The notes beneath the pieces were generated by a model, which did not search any database, was not told the origin of the DNA, and worked only from the letters and a program-made list of their open reading frames with translations. 64,000 nt of DNA, from positions 434,001 to 498,000 of the forward strand of contig SJRY01000253.1 of NCBI GenBank assembly GCA_011319805.1. Direction: 5' to 3'. Of this stretch, positions 12,115 to 22,162 are shown piece after piece. Position numbers and translations under genes: made by a program. Positions within the stretch are counted from its first letter, which is position 1, and every line of letters starts with the position of its first letter. The stretch is from Macrocybe gigantea. Taxonomy: Eukaryota > Basidiomycota > Agaricomycetes > Agaricales > Callistosporiaceae.

Positions 12115-13507
12115 CACGAAAAAATTGCCACTCTAAAAGGCTAAACACTGCTACCTTGTATCATATCGCGTCACCGCAAACCATATTCACATACACAAAC
12201 GTCGACCTTCTTTTTCTTCCTATACGTTACGCCTAGCTTTGCAAATGTAGATTTATCGCTTATTTGTATGTACATATACAGCTCCCTGGCAATGATACTC
12301 AATCGCTATTCCAAAGAAAAAAAAAGATTGTGGGACATGGAAACAATTCCCAATTGCATCCTCTATTTCCGCGCTGAATATCGCCACCGAAGTAACACGC
12401 AACGTGCGCAACGTGCTTCGTTTGATACCTTGCTTATCTTTTGGGGTGGAATTTTGATCGCAGTACTGTAAGACGTTGAATAAAGCAAATGCCACTTTGC
12501 GACCTCAGGGCCACCGGAATATAGGTAGGCGATCGAGAGCTTGAGGAGTAGAGAGCTGGAACGGACTGCTAATGTTATCTGCGGGCCTTCAAAGCCTAAG
12601 CAGAGAGATTGTGTCCGGTGGTACGGTAGTGCAATAGATTGTTGAAGTTCAGACTAGAATAGGGCCTTATTTCAACGCTGAATGCTTCGAATTCTTGTCT
12701 GCGACGAACGGCGCCCGTGCACGTGGTTGGGGACATTTCCGGGCGCTGTTCAACAGTGTTCTCTGTTGCTTTGCAGGATATGAAGAAGAGAAATTCGGGC
12801 GTCTGATGCCTCAAAACTGAAGACAATTCGTCCAGTCCACTGTCTATGACGGTGAGGCGAAGGCGGAGAGATGGGATGTCAACAGAACGAAAGACAGTAG
12901 CAGCTCTTGCGTCCGCGAAGTATACAACCGTCCTTTCGCACGTTCTGAAGGGAGGAAAAAAAAACACGAAAAAAGGCAAGACACTAGCAAAGGGTAAGGA
13001 TTTGCACGATCATTAAAAGGCATAGTCTTGCAGAAGTTCCAGGTAGTGGACACCTAGCAGAGATCAAAACCATCGGGTTCGCTTCAAGGAAGATCGTGCA
13101 AAATGGTGGATCGTTTTGCGTTCGGCTGTTGAAGGATATGATACTGTTTCTCGAAGATATCTGTTTTCTGTCTCAAGATAATGGGATTGTTCCTCTCTGA
13201 ACCACTCACGACGTATTCTTGCAGCGCGGAGAGGGCAAGATGAATTGAACATGTGCCCGATGGCTTAAGGTGATGTCAGGAAGAGAGGGGCGCCTCGATC
13301 ATGGGAACTGAATAGACCGTGAATTGCATAACATGGGCATACTGTAGTAGCAATGTTACGCTCCGGAAGGAGAAAAACCGCAGCGAGGCTGGAACTAGTC
13401 CAATCATACCCTTGGATCTCGTCCCTGACCCAGACAGCTGTTCAAAATGACAATTCAATTGACTGTTCGGATACGTGTCTCTTTCTAAAACTACTGTTCG
13501 TGGCTCA
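12115..13507. other. mostly unassigned spacer
   Basis: Apart from the doubtful minus-strand exon at 12596-12979, nothing here could be assembled into a gene. It holds the 3' end of the preceding gene and the promoter of the next. Confidence 0.4.
12596..12979 (-). CDS. possible exon of an unknown gene
   Basis: An open minus-strand frame whose part from about 12,955 to the stop at 12,596 reads like protein: TVVYFADARAATVF, SVLRHQTPEFLFFI, RRRQEFEAFSVEIR. A CCTTCAG acceptor-like site stands just upstream of the RTCERTVV part, so this could be the last exon of a small gene whose 5' exons lie toward 13,250. I could not complete the model and recognise no family. Confidence 0.25.
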   Translation of the reverse strand: MPFFVFFFPPFRTCERTVVYFADARAATVFRSVDIPSLRLRLTVIDSGLDELSSVLRHQTPEFLFFISCKATENTVEQRPEMSPTTCTGAVRRRQEFEAFSVEIRPYSSLNFNNLLHYRTTGHNLSA

Positions 13508-14983
13508 ATGGGCGGTGAAAAGCGACAACACGACGCAGACGAGGACGAGCTTCAAGCAGGTTCGAAGAAACTCAAGGGTGACGGGGACCTGGTTTCCCTT
13601 GATCAACCACAACAGCCTGTGAGTGACCGTTCGAACCTCAACGAGCCTAGTTCCGTTTGATTTCTTTGACGACTACTAGGAAGACGCTGCTCTGTGCCAT
13701 GCGGAGCCTGAAACTCAGGACCAAGATGTCGCAGACAACGATGACGACCTGACAGCGTCACTGCTCAAGCTCCTGGACTTTTCATCCCCCTCTCTCAATG
13801 ACGCTGCGTCCATCAAGGCACGATTTGACCGCATCGCGAACCTGCTGCAGCATGAATTTCACCTCGTCGTCCGCGCCCCACGGGCGCAAGGAGGGCAAAC
13901 GAAAGAGACGGCGTTTTGGATACAGGAGATGGAGTATTACCTGCAGAAGGTGGATGCCATGAGGATCCGTTCACGCATGGCAGCGAGGAGCAGAGGCTCA
14001 GCGGAAGATGGTAGGCGCCTTGTTGACGCGGCGCTCTCTTCTTTTTTTCTCATCATGTTGAACTGAGTAGGTATTTCCATCGAGCCCCAAGACGCTCTGA
14101 GGACTCTCATCGCAGCGCGACGAGCCTGACTGCGTATCGCGGTGGGTCGCGTAAAGGGCTTGATCTGACCATCGGAAACCCTCTCAATGGTCTCTCTGAT
14201 GACGGCCTTTTGCGAGGTGGCATATTGTTGCGTACCATCCGCCGTGTATCCGACGATAAGGTCGTCTCAGGACCTTCTCTTCTCGTGGACCAGATTCTCT
14301 CGCTCAGTGGCGCGTCTGACATCCCGGAACTCGTCCAGAAAAAGTGGAATGGGGACACGTCTGCCTTCCTCTCCCATGGTTCTGGCAGTGACGGCAATGT
14401 GGCGCTCTATCTCAAACCTGCCGTCAAGTCAGTTGTGACGAACGTACCGTCTTTGTCAAATTTCTTCACGACGAAGAATCCCGCTCCTCAGACGCCGGAG
14501 CAAATTTACACCTCACCCCGCATCGGGCTCGACCTCTCCCACCCCGGCACGACGCCATCCCTCTCACACCCACGGCTCGTGTTCCTACCCAGACGCTATC
14601 GTTACTTCACCCACCCCAATCTCCTCACGTCCAACGGCAGGGCGCAGACGTTCCTCGGCATCCTGCTGCTACTTTTAGAATCGGGCCAGTATTCTTCCGA
14701 TGAGCGTAACTCTGGAAGTAGAACATCCTCTGCTGCTGGAGAGCTCGGCGCTGATGCTTCGCCGACGAGCGGTTGGGATATACCCAAACTCAAGAAGAAG
14801 CTCGTCAAGCTTACGGGTCTGAAGGAGGGCACGGTTGTCAAGTACCTCGAGGATTATATGGCCGGACTGAGCAAGGGAAGCATACAGCGATTCGTGGGAC
14901 CCGCTGGGAAAGGCGCTGGATCGTCTCCGAGCACATATCTCAGGATGATGGGTTCGCTGGAACAGATGCGCCTTTCTGGGTAG
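13508..14983 (+). CDS. conserved fungal protein of unknown function (HEDPFTHG / YFHRAPRRS family)
   Basis: Three exons, 13508-13618, 13680-14010 and 14071-14983, make about 446 residues. I know the family only as a widespread uncharacterised fungal protein. Its conserved core is CHEDPFTHGSEEQRLSGRW, YFHRAPRRSEDSHRS, YRGGSRKGLDLT, GGILLRTI and SGPSLLVDQIL, all present here, followed by a helical C-terminus (KLKKKLVKLTGLKEGTVVKYL). The N-terminus is acidic and disordered with a basic SKKLK patch. One frame break: the frame EMEYYLQKV must shift by one base near 13,957 to reach CHEDPFTHG, after which the splice TG|G joins W to YFHRAP. In the unshifted frame exon 3 stops at 14129, which would falsely suggest two genes. 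I judge it one gene with a probable one-base deletion in the sequence. Function unknown. Confidence 0.72.
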
Positions 14984-15114
14984 CCATGACGTCTTTTCTC
15001 ATCCTTGCCTTTTTCAAGTCAGTCTTGGCACTTTCGTGGGTTTTCTTTCCCGTCGCTGAATTTCGTGTTTGTTCCATTTCCATACATGTGGTGTCATGCA
15101 TACAGAGTCAGTTA

Positions 15115-16031
15115 TCATACGTTCCTTGCACCCTGTGGCAGCCTCACGAATGCGGTAGGTTCTGCCGCCATGATTTCGCTCACACCGATGTAGTACGCCT
15201 TCAGGCCCGTCAGGATGCCAAACACACCACCCGCTTTCGTCAGCCTTGTCCATCCAATGCCGTCAATTTCGTTTGTCCCTCACTGTGGATAGTTCAAATG
15301 ACAGACTCACGTTTCCATGCCCGTGAACTCTGCCACGGACAGCATCAAAAGCGCGAGCGCCAGTAATGTGAGTAAGATCGTGAACGAGGCGTGCCTTCGA
15401 CAGACGGGGAATCTGTTCGAACGAGCGTGGGTCAGATGCTTTTCGAGATGGAGTGAGAGAATCGACGCTTGCATGAACATGACCGTGACCATGAACCACA
15501 CGATGAGGTATAATCCGAGCGCGTTGCTCAGTTCCTTCGGGTCAGAGTATGCCTCCAGGACTCCAGAAGAGGGTATAAAAATCGTCGCGTACGACAGCCA
15601 GAACGAGCCGTACAAGGAGAACGCTGTCGACCAGATCAAATCAGCTTCCATCCGCACAAGCGCCACGGGGGGGTAAGCGCTGCTCACCTGTAGCGCCGAA
15701 CACGTTCCCTCTCGGGACCTCCCACATCCCAGCGAGGAGCTGCACGAGACCTCCAGCAAAGATTGCCATGCCGATGATGACGTTGGGCGTGTGGACGTTC
15801 CTGGTGCTGACATTGAACAGCGACAGCAGGAACGTCGTCGACGCAAAGGCGAACAGACCCCTAGCGATGAATGTCAGAAACATCGGTTGCTCAAGAGAAC
15901 GCGAAGCGGGCCTACATCGGGCCTGGGTTCGCCAACGCCGAGCGCTTTCTGGTGGGCGGGGCAGGTTCAACGGTCCTGGGCCCGTATTCCATAGTCTGCT
16001 CGCTTCCGTGGTTGTTCTCCTTTTCCGACAT
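15115..16031 (-). CDS. GPR1/FUN34/YaaH (ATO) family acetate/ammonium transporter
   Basis: A six-helix plasma-membrane protein of the acetate uptake family. The family signature N-P-x-P-x-G-L appears as NPGPMGLFAF, created by splicing exon 1 (16031-15916) to exon 2 (from 15860) with AT|G. Then come helices TTFLLSLFNV, IGMAIFAGGLVQLLAGMWE, FSLYGSFWLSYATIF, ALGLYLIVWFMVTV, TILLTLLALALLML and GGVFGILTGLKAYYIG. Exon 2 to 3 joins GAT|AFS; a 66-nt intron after MVTV removes a run of out-of-place residues; the last exon encodes the end up to the stop at 15115. The cytosolic N-terminus is about 40 residues. In yeasts such proteins are induced by acetate; here only a promoter-sized gap is visible upstream. 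The family call is firm; the substrate is inferred. Confidence 0.88.
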
Positions 16032-17075
16032 GTCTACCAATGCGTTGCTGCTGAAATTATAAAGCTATCGTCCAAAAAAAAAATCAGGGAGAGACGGGGC
16101 AGAGTTTCGGGAAGCAAGCAAGCAAGCAGCTAAAGGCCAAGAAGCAAGACCAGGACTGGTTCTCTGGCTCTCTCACTGCATGGCCTGCCCTCTGGCTTTT
16201 TATTTAGGAGATCAGAGAAGGCAAGTTTCCACGTCGCCAGGTACGCTTCGCAGAACCCCAGACGGCCGAGAAGAACGGTCCAAAATGGAAAACACGGAGC
16301 GAGCACACGCGGGGCTGGTGCGATGGAAATGGGCGAACAAAGGCGCTCCGCGTCTGGGGAAGGAGAAAACAAGACAACAGCACAATATGATATTCCTTGG
16401 TCTGGAACTAGGCAGGACCAAACCGTTTATTCCCCATCTGGTAAATCAAACCTCAATATTCGCGGGTCAGCTGCCCCGCATTAGTGCTACTGCGATGACC
16501 GCTCGACCTGTGACCTGGTCCATTGGCACCCACGCTGTGCGAAGAGAGGGTCGAAGAGATGAAACAGAAACGTTTCTAAATTAACCGTGGCGTTCGTGCT
16601 ATATTTATCCCCTTATGAGAAAGACGTCCGTCTTGGCATGTCCAGGCTTCGGCGTTCAAGGGCGAGGGAATTCCTTCGATGATTCCTTTGGTCAGTAGCG
16701 ATAGCTATTAGGATACACATACAGCAATGGGCGTAACACAGTGAGTACATGGGCGGGGATATCCAGGAAAGCATTCTATGGGTCGTGACGAGCGGGCAAG
16801 AAAAGGAGGGAAGAACGATAGCCGAGGAGGTAGAGTCGTCGTGTCAAGAGATAGGGGGGGGATTAGTCGGAGTAGGAAAAAAAAAACACAAGTCTGTGCC
16901 GCGGGGAACCGTGATGTCCAATCATTCACACACCACGGAGAAGCGGAGAAGGCGAACTGCGTGTCTAGGCACGGAGTGGCGTCAAAAGGGAAAAAAAAAA
17001 GATCAATGAGGAGGGGAAGGCACCCGAGGAAAACAAACAGATACAGAGCGAGAGAAAGAGGGAGAGACGCATCGA
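16032..17075. other. spacer between two minus-strand genes
   Basis: About 1 kb holding the presumed promoter of the acetate-transporter-family gene and the 3' end of the phytase gene. Several A-runs and G-runs are present; I see no coding exon. Confidence 0.5.
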
Positions 17076-19590
17076 TCAGGAGGACGAAAAGAAGCACTTT
17101 TCGAAATCCCCGTCTCCATCGCCGCGCGCGTACGCCTGGCTCTGCACGAACGCGTCCAGCGCGCACAGGCCTTCATCCCGCTCCTCACCGACGCCGCAGA
17201 ACGGGAGATCCTGCAGCGCGTCGTTGATGAGCACACGGACGTATTCGCCGGGCGCCCTGCGGCCGCCTGCATCGCGCTCGCACCGGAGCTTCTCGACGAC
17301 CATGCGCGCAGAGAACGGCACGAGGAGCGAGGCGCGCCATGTCCTGCGGGGGTCGGGCTGCAGTGGATCCAGCGGCGCACGCTGCTGCTGCACGAGCCCG
17401 AGCGCGGCGTAGACCGCGATCATCGCGTTGTCGTGCGAAAAGTCGGCGTAGAGCGTGCGGTTGAGCGGGAACGTGGCGGGGTTGGATGTGAGCGTGCGGT
17501 TCGTCTGCGTCGCGTCCTGTACGGCTTGCCCGTGAGCCGCGCAATGAGCTCGTTGACGTAGCCCACGCCCTGCACGCGGCCGAGCGGCTGGCCGTATCTA
17601 AGCGAACGCGGTGTTCAGCGCTAAAGGCAATCGGAGGAAAGACACCGCGCCAACGCACCCGGTGTTGTAGTACTTGTCCAGATCGCCGTGGTACTCGTAC
17701 TGCTCAAACTCGGGTTCGGAAAAGAGGGCACAGAACGGGCTCAGGGCCTCTGCAGACACGGTCTCGAACGGGCAGAGCGACATGAGGCCGTACACGTCTT
17801 CGGCGGTGAGGTTCGCTCCAGGGGCCTGCGCGTTGAGCCGCGCGGCGATGGGCGCGCCGTACAAGGCGAGCCATGCCTGCGTCTGCTTGGACGAATCGCC
17901 TGCGCTCGGGCAGCCGTTGTCGTCCAGCGTGTTGTTGCTGTCTTTCTGTACGCGTGGGCGATGAGCGAGGGGAGGTGATGATGGGCAATTGATGCTCCAG
18001 GAGAGCACTCACAGCTTCTGACATGATGACAGACAGTTTAGGGTTGTATTTGTGATTGCTGGCGAGCGAGAAACCTGGCAGGAAATGAGGCTGAGTGCGA
18101 CCGATCGACAAGGACAACGAAAGGCGGACCTATGGTCCAATTGACGGCAGAGAGGACGACCCTCTCGGAACCAGACGACGGACAAACGGCAGATTGCGCT
18201 CCGAGACGAGGCGTCCGTAACGAGAGTACTGCAACGCACCGGCATATCTAGCCCTGCACACGAAACGGAGTAAACGAACGATGCTGCGCCGCGCTGCGCC
18301 TGCGTGTGATCGATCACTCACTCTTGGGCACCGAGCTGCACCAAGGCGTCCGTCCCGAGGTCGTATGACCAGGGCGAGAAAGGCGAGGCGCGGATCGGCA
18401 AAGTGCTTGACTCGCTTGAGCTTGGCTACGGCAGCGACGATGCCGGCCGCGGCTCCGGCGGTGGGGTAGCGAGCTGGTGATGATGGGCAATTGATGCTCC
18501 AGGAGAGCACTCACAGCTTCTGACATGATGACAGACAGTTTAGGGTTGTATTTGTGATTGCTGGCGAGCGAGAAACCTGGCATGGAAACGAGGCTGAGTG
18601 CGACCGATCGACAAGGACAACGAAAGGCGGACCTATGGTCCAATTGACGGCAGAGAGGACGACCCTCTCGGAACCAGACGCACGGACAAACGGCAGATTG
18701 CGCTCCGAGACGAGGCGTCCGTAACGAGAGTACTGCAACGCACCGGCATATCTAGCCCTGCACACGAAACGGAGTAAACGAACGATGCTGCGCCGCGCTG
18801 CGCCTGCGTGTGATCGATCACTCACTCACTCTTGGGCACCGAGCTGCACCAAGGCGTCCGTCCCGAGGTCGTATGACCAGGAGGCGAGAAAGGCGAGGCG
18901 CGGATCGGCAAAGTGCTTGACTCGCTTGAGCTTGGCTACGGCAGCGACGATGCCGGCCGCGGCTCCGGCGGTGGGGTAGCGAGCTCCGTGCCGCTGCAGC
19001 TGTGTGATGTTCGTCCCACCATTGAAAAAAGGGCCATAAAGAGCTTAGACACGAGGGGGACGCACTATGTTCGCCTGGGGATGCCGTTGTGTCAGTATTT
19101 AGGGCTGATGCACGAGATGCCGTGAAGGGGATTGCTGTGCACGCACCTGGACCACTCTGCAGCCGCTCGGTGGGAAGCGGTAGGGCTCGATGGCAAAGTA
19201 GGGCGAGTACTGCGCCCACGATTCTTGGAGGATGAACTGATCGGCTGCGAGGACGACCTGCTGAGACGACGTCATGGATCGGAGGCGCGGAGGCGTCACG
19301 AGGACGAGGCCGTACGCGAAGAAGAGGGACATGCCGCCAAAGAGCGCGAGGAGGAGCATCTTGCGGAGGGGCGACAGCGGTGGTCGTCGGGCGACAAGGT
19401 CCCAGCGTGAGCGAGCGGGGAGGGATATCCAGCGATCGGGATCCTCTTCATCGTGCGACAGCGAAGCAAGCCGGGCTGCGGCCACGTATCGCTGCTGGCG
19501 GTCCATGTGCGCCTGCCGTGTGACGGGTTCGAAGAAGGGCGTGAGCTTGAGCTTGTGCGCATGCGCATGCGATCCGGCCTTCTGCATCAT
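17076..19590 (-). CDS. histidine acid phosphatase, phytase-like, membrane-anchored, with internal tandem duplication
   Basis: Removes phosphate from phytate or other phosphomonoesters through a phospho-histidine. The nucleophile motif RHGARYP is read after splicing VVQ|LQRHGARYP near 19,000, and the proton-donor motif is FSHDN near 17,430. Between them are family segments SNHKYNPKLSVIMSEA, GCPSAGDS, YEYHGDLDKYYNTGYGQPLG and NPATFPLNRTLYADFSHDN. The N-terminus (start MMQKAG at 19590) is cytosolic-looking for about 75 residues, then one membrane helix (MLLLALFGGMSLFFAYGLVL): a type II membrane form, not a plain secreted enzyme. Odd points: 18476-18985 and 17974-18475 are tandem copies of the exons from ARYPTAG to KLSVIMSEA. 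The copy used first in transcription (18476-18985) is open; the second carries frameshifts and would have to be skipped by splicing. A one-base break near 17,520 (TGKPVQD) also interrupts the frame. Confidence 0.85.
17974..18475 (-). repeat. tandem duplicate, degraded copy inside phytase gene
   Basis: A 502-bp block almost identical to the adjoining 18476-18985, starting GGTGATGATGGGC and ending GTAGCGAGCT. Relative to the other copy it lacks 1, 1, 4 and 2 bases at four places (near 18,085, 18,178, 18,322 and 18,371). The two coding-exon changes disrupt NLPFVRASGSERV and LAFLASWSYDLG. It lacks the RHG catalytic triplet because the unit boundary falls directly after it. Confidence 0.85.
18476..18985 (-). 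repeat. tandem duplicate, intact copy inside phytase gene
   Basis: A 510-bp block, the partner of 17974-18475. Its exons read through in the phytase frame: ARYPTAGAAAGIVAAVAKL, LAFLASWSYDLGTDALVQLG, ARYAGALQYSRYGRLVSE, SERVVLSAVNWTIG, SNHKYNPKLSVIMSEA. This is therefore the functional copy. Confidence 0.85.
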
Positions 19591-20164
19591 CCGCGGTCGT
19601 TAGGGATAAGCAAAACGTAGGAAAAAAAAGAACGAGAGGGAAGGCTCACATCGCCAATCGGATTACATATGTCGGAAGGACGCAAGCGCATTCAAGTCCC
19701 GCTGCATGGTGGTCCAATTGCGGAGGGGAGGGGGAAAAGGGAAAAAAAAGGATCTGCGTTTCCATGCGAGACACGTTCGAGCCTCACGTGTGTCAGAAAT
19801 AGCCTGAAATTTCCAATTGGGGCCGCCGATGGGCTATATTAAAGCTGGGCCGTGGATGCCGTTGCGTTGATGTTGGCGACCTCTCTTGGCTGTGAGGCTA
19901 CCTGTCGTGAGCCAGCCGGTTCTGGTATCGGTGCATGTTGACGGTTAGGAGAAGGATGGTGCACGTTTGTCCTACAGATAAGATCAGCGATGAGATTTGT
20001 TCATCCAACCAGCATACCTGCATCTATCACTGCTCTGTCTCTTTGTCAACGAGGAATGTCGAATCTACTTGGAGAAGAAAAACATGAGGCTTTCATACTT
20101 ATGTCTCTCTGTTTTCATGGTCTGGACTGCTGACATGTGTAATTGATTACATAATCCACGGGGC
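19591..20164. other. divergent promoter region between phytase and polyQ gene
   Basis: About 570 bases without a convincing exon. A CTATATTAAAG word near 19,836 and a CACGTG word near 19,776 are visible. No upstream phytase exon could be fitted, because the ATG found near 19,708 is followed by a stop. Confidence 0.45.
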
Positions 20165-21473
20165 ATGCTGACACCACGAGTTGGCGGACAAACACAACAT
20201 TTCAGTCGACAGCCTTGGACCGAGCAACGACAGATGCCCAACATCTACAACCTTCACCAGCGACGACGGTGGTCGTCGCTCTATGAATCCGCTTTCGACA
20301 TACTCGAACAGGACAATAATGATGACGACGCCAGCTGGAGCAGGTTTGATGACGATGACGCAGAAAACGTAGCGCCCACCGACGCCGACGACTCTATCGT
20401 GCTCTCCGACCTCGTCCGCACCGGCGAAGCATCCCGTCTGCGCAGGCGCGGCGCGCTGCGCATCGACCACGCTCATGCGTCTGCCCCCAACCCCGCCTCG
20501 CCTTCCAACTTCCAGTCCTCCAGCCCGGCGATCGTCGTCGTCGGGCTCCCCGCGTCGTTCAGCTCCGACGGCACAGACGTCGAAGACGAGCAGGGCCCCC
20601 TGCGCGAGCGTCCGTCGAGATACCTGCGTCCGCACTATCACTCCTCACAGCAGTCACAACAACAGCAACAGCAACAACAACAACAACAGCAGCAGCAGCA
20701 GCAGCAGTCACAGCAACAACAGCAACAGAGACGCCGGCAGCGCTCCCGGCTCGGGCTCGCGGCCGACGCCAACTCGACAGACGCCACGTTCACCTTGTTC
20801 TGCGGCGGTGGCGGCGGCAGCGAGGACGATTCGTACACCGGGTCGGACGTCGATGACGGTGATACTCCGTTCGTGCCCTCGCCTCTACCGCTGTACCCTC
20901 CGCCACCGTCAACGTCAGCGCTGCCGTCGCCGTACTCGACGTCCCGACGGCGGCGTGCGTCCAAGTCCAACGGGTGCGGCGCGCTGCTGCACACGCATGC
21001 CGCACCGCGCTCGCGTCAGGCGACATGGGAAGCCCGCGGTGCGGCCTCGAGCGCCGTCGTCGTCCTCGACCCCTCCTACTTTAGTCGCAGCACCGCGGCG
21101 AAGCTCACCAAGAGCGCTTGCGGCTGCGTGCGCGAGGGCATAGGCTGTGCGGTCTGGTGAGTCTTCCCCCCCCTTCTTCCTTTCGTTTGACCTGTTGCCG
21201 ATACGTCTTGCGTCACACAGTGGCAATGTGCTTGGAATACGGTACACGGCGTGCAAGACCGCCGGCGATCGCCTCCCGAGCGCGTGGCAGAAGCCCTCGG
21301 GTCCGCTACACCCCGAAGGCCCGCGATACTGGCGCGCCCATGCCCACGCACGGCCTCTTCCTTCCTCCAGCACGTCTCACCAGCGCCCACGACGCACGTC
21401 TACACCTTTTTCGCCGACGCCGTCTCGTCCTCCCCGGCGCACAGGTTTTCCACCGCTCAGCGCGGCACGCGCG

Positions 21474-21504
<31 letters not shown>

Positions 21505-22029
21505 CTCGCCTTCGTCTATGCCTTTTGGCTCTCCTTCTTCGTCCGCGACGCGTTCGACTTTGAGGCGTGGACCGCCTGAGCCTGCTCCCGTTCGGGCGGT
21601 GTACCAGTCGGCGCAGCTGCAGACGCTCGCAGAGTATAACCGCGCGCGTGCCGTTGTCGGACGGGCGGTCGAGGACCGGGGTCGTCGTCAGGACGATGAG
21701 AACGAGGGTGATGCTATGACGACGACGACGACGACGTACGGTGACGGTAGCGCGAACGCGGAGACGGTGTTTGATGGCGTGCTCACGGCGTCGCCGCGCC
21801 CGCTGTCGGACGTGGCTCTCGAAGAGGACCGGGCAGAGAACGCGGCGCCGTACTACCGTTTGTTGTGCCTGTGCCGTCTTTGGAGCGTAACGTCGTCGTG
21901 GGCGGTGGCAGCGGCGAGGTCGATGCGTACGCGGATGCGACGCGAGACCCGGATGGAGAGTTTATTTTCGACACGGAGCCTTCGTCGCCAGACAAGACGT
22001 ACGAGGCCATGCTGTTTCCTGAACGGTGA
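20165..22029 (+). CDS. polyQ protein with a Cys-rich CGN motif (probable zinc-binding), function unknown
   Basis: A low-complexity protein with one conserved patch. Exon 1 (20165 or, more likely, the ATG at 20234, to 21157) is acidic and Ser-rich, carries about 27 Gln in two runs, then ends CGCVREGIGCAV. A 64-nt intron splices TG|T to give CGNVLGIRYTAC, so the Cys pattern is CGC..C..CGN..C. I recall similar C..CGN.LG.RY..C motifs in other basidiomycete proteins of unknown function; four or more Cys suggest zinc. Further on, THVYTFFADAV and a terminal part VVPVPSLERN ... KTYEAMLFPER look conserved, but reaching them needs two one-base frame changes, near 21,310-21,375 and 21,830-21,850. A (CCCTCG)n repeat adds a Ser-Pro run. 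No enzyme motif. Stop at 22029. Confidence 0.6.
20648..20728 (+). repeat. CAG/CAA trinucleotide repeat (polyQ)
   Basis: About 27 CAA/CAG codons interrupted by two TCA (Ser) codons, in frame inside the polyQ gene. The mix of CAA and CAG is what keeps such tracts stable. Confidence 0.9.
21475..21510 (+). repeat. hexanucleotide repeat (CCCTCG)n
   Basis: About six units of CCCTCG in tandem; in the frame leading to the conserved C-terminus it encodes alternating Ser-Pro. The C-runs make it a likely place for length errors. Confidence 0.85.
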
Positions 22030-22162
22030 TTTGCATTTCTATGGATGCTTTCCTTCTTTTTTTTCTTTTGGTTACACGATCTCGTCGTATCGTTATATCC
22101 GTGTATCATACCATACATAGCTATTTGTTTTTCCTTACTGACGCTAATGAACGGGTTTGGAA

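Noticed and set aside
14071..14129. Separate 166-aa gene ending at 14129, followed by a second gene
   Set aside because: The family motif CHEDPFTHGSEEQRLSGRW|YFHRAPRRS crosses the intron in another frame, so one gene with one missing base explains all parts.
1389..15000. Biosynthetic gene cluster around the P450
   Set aside because: The neighbours are a wall glucanase, small unknown proteins and a transporter-family protein 12 kb away; no synthase, terpene cyclase or methyltransferase is visible.
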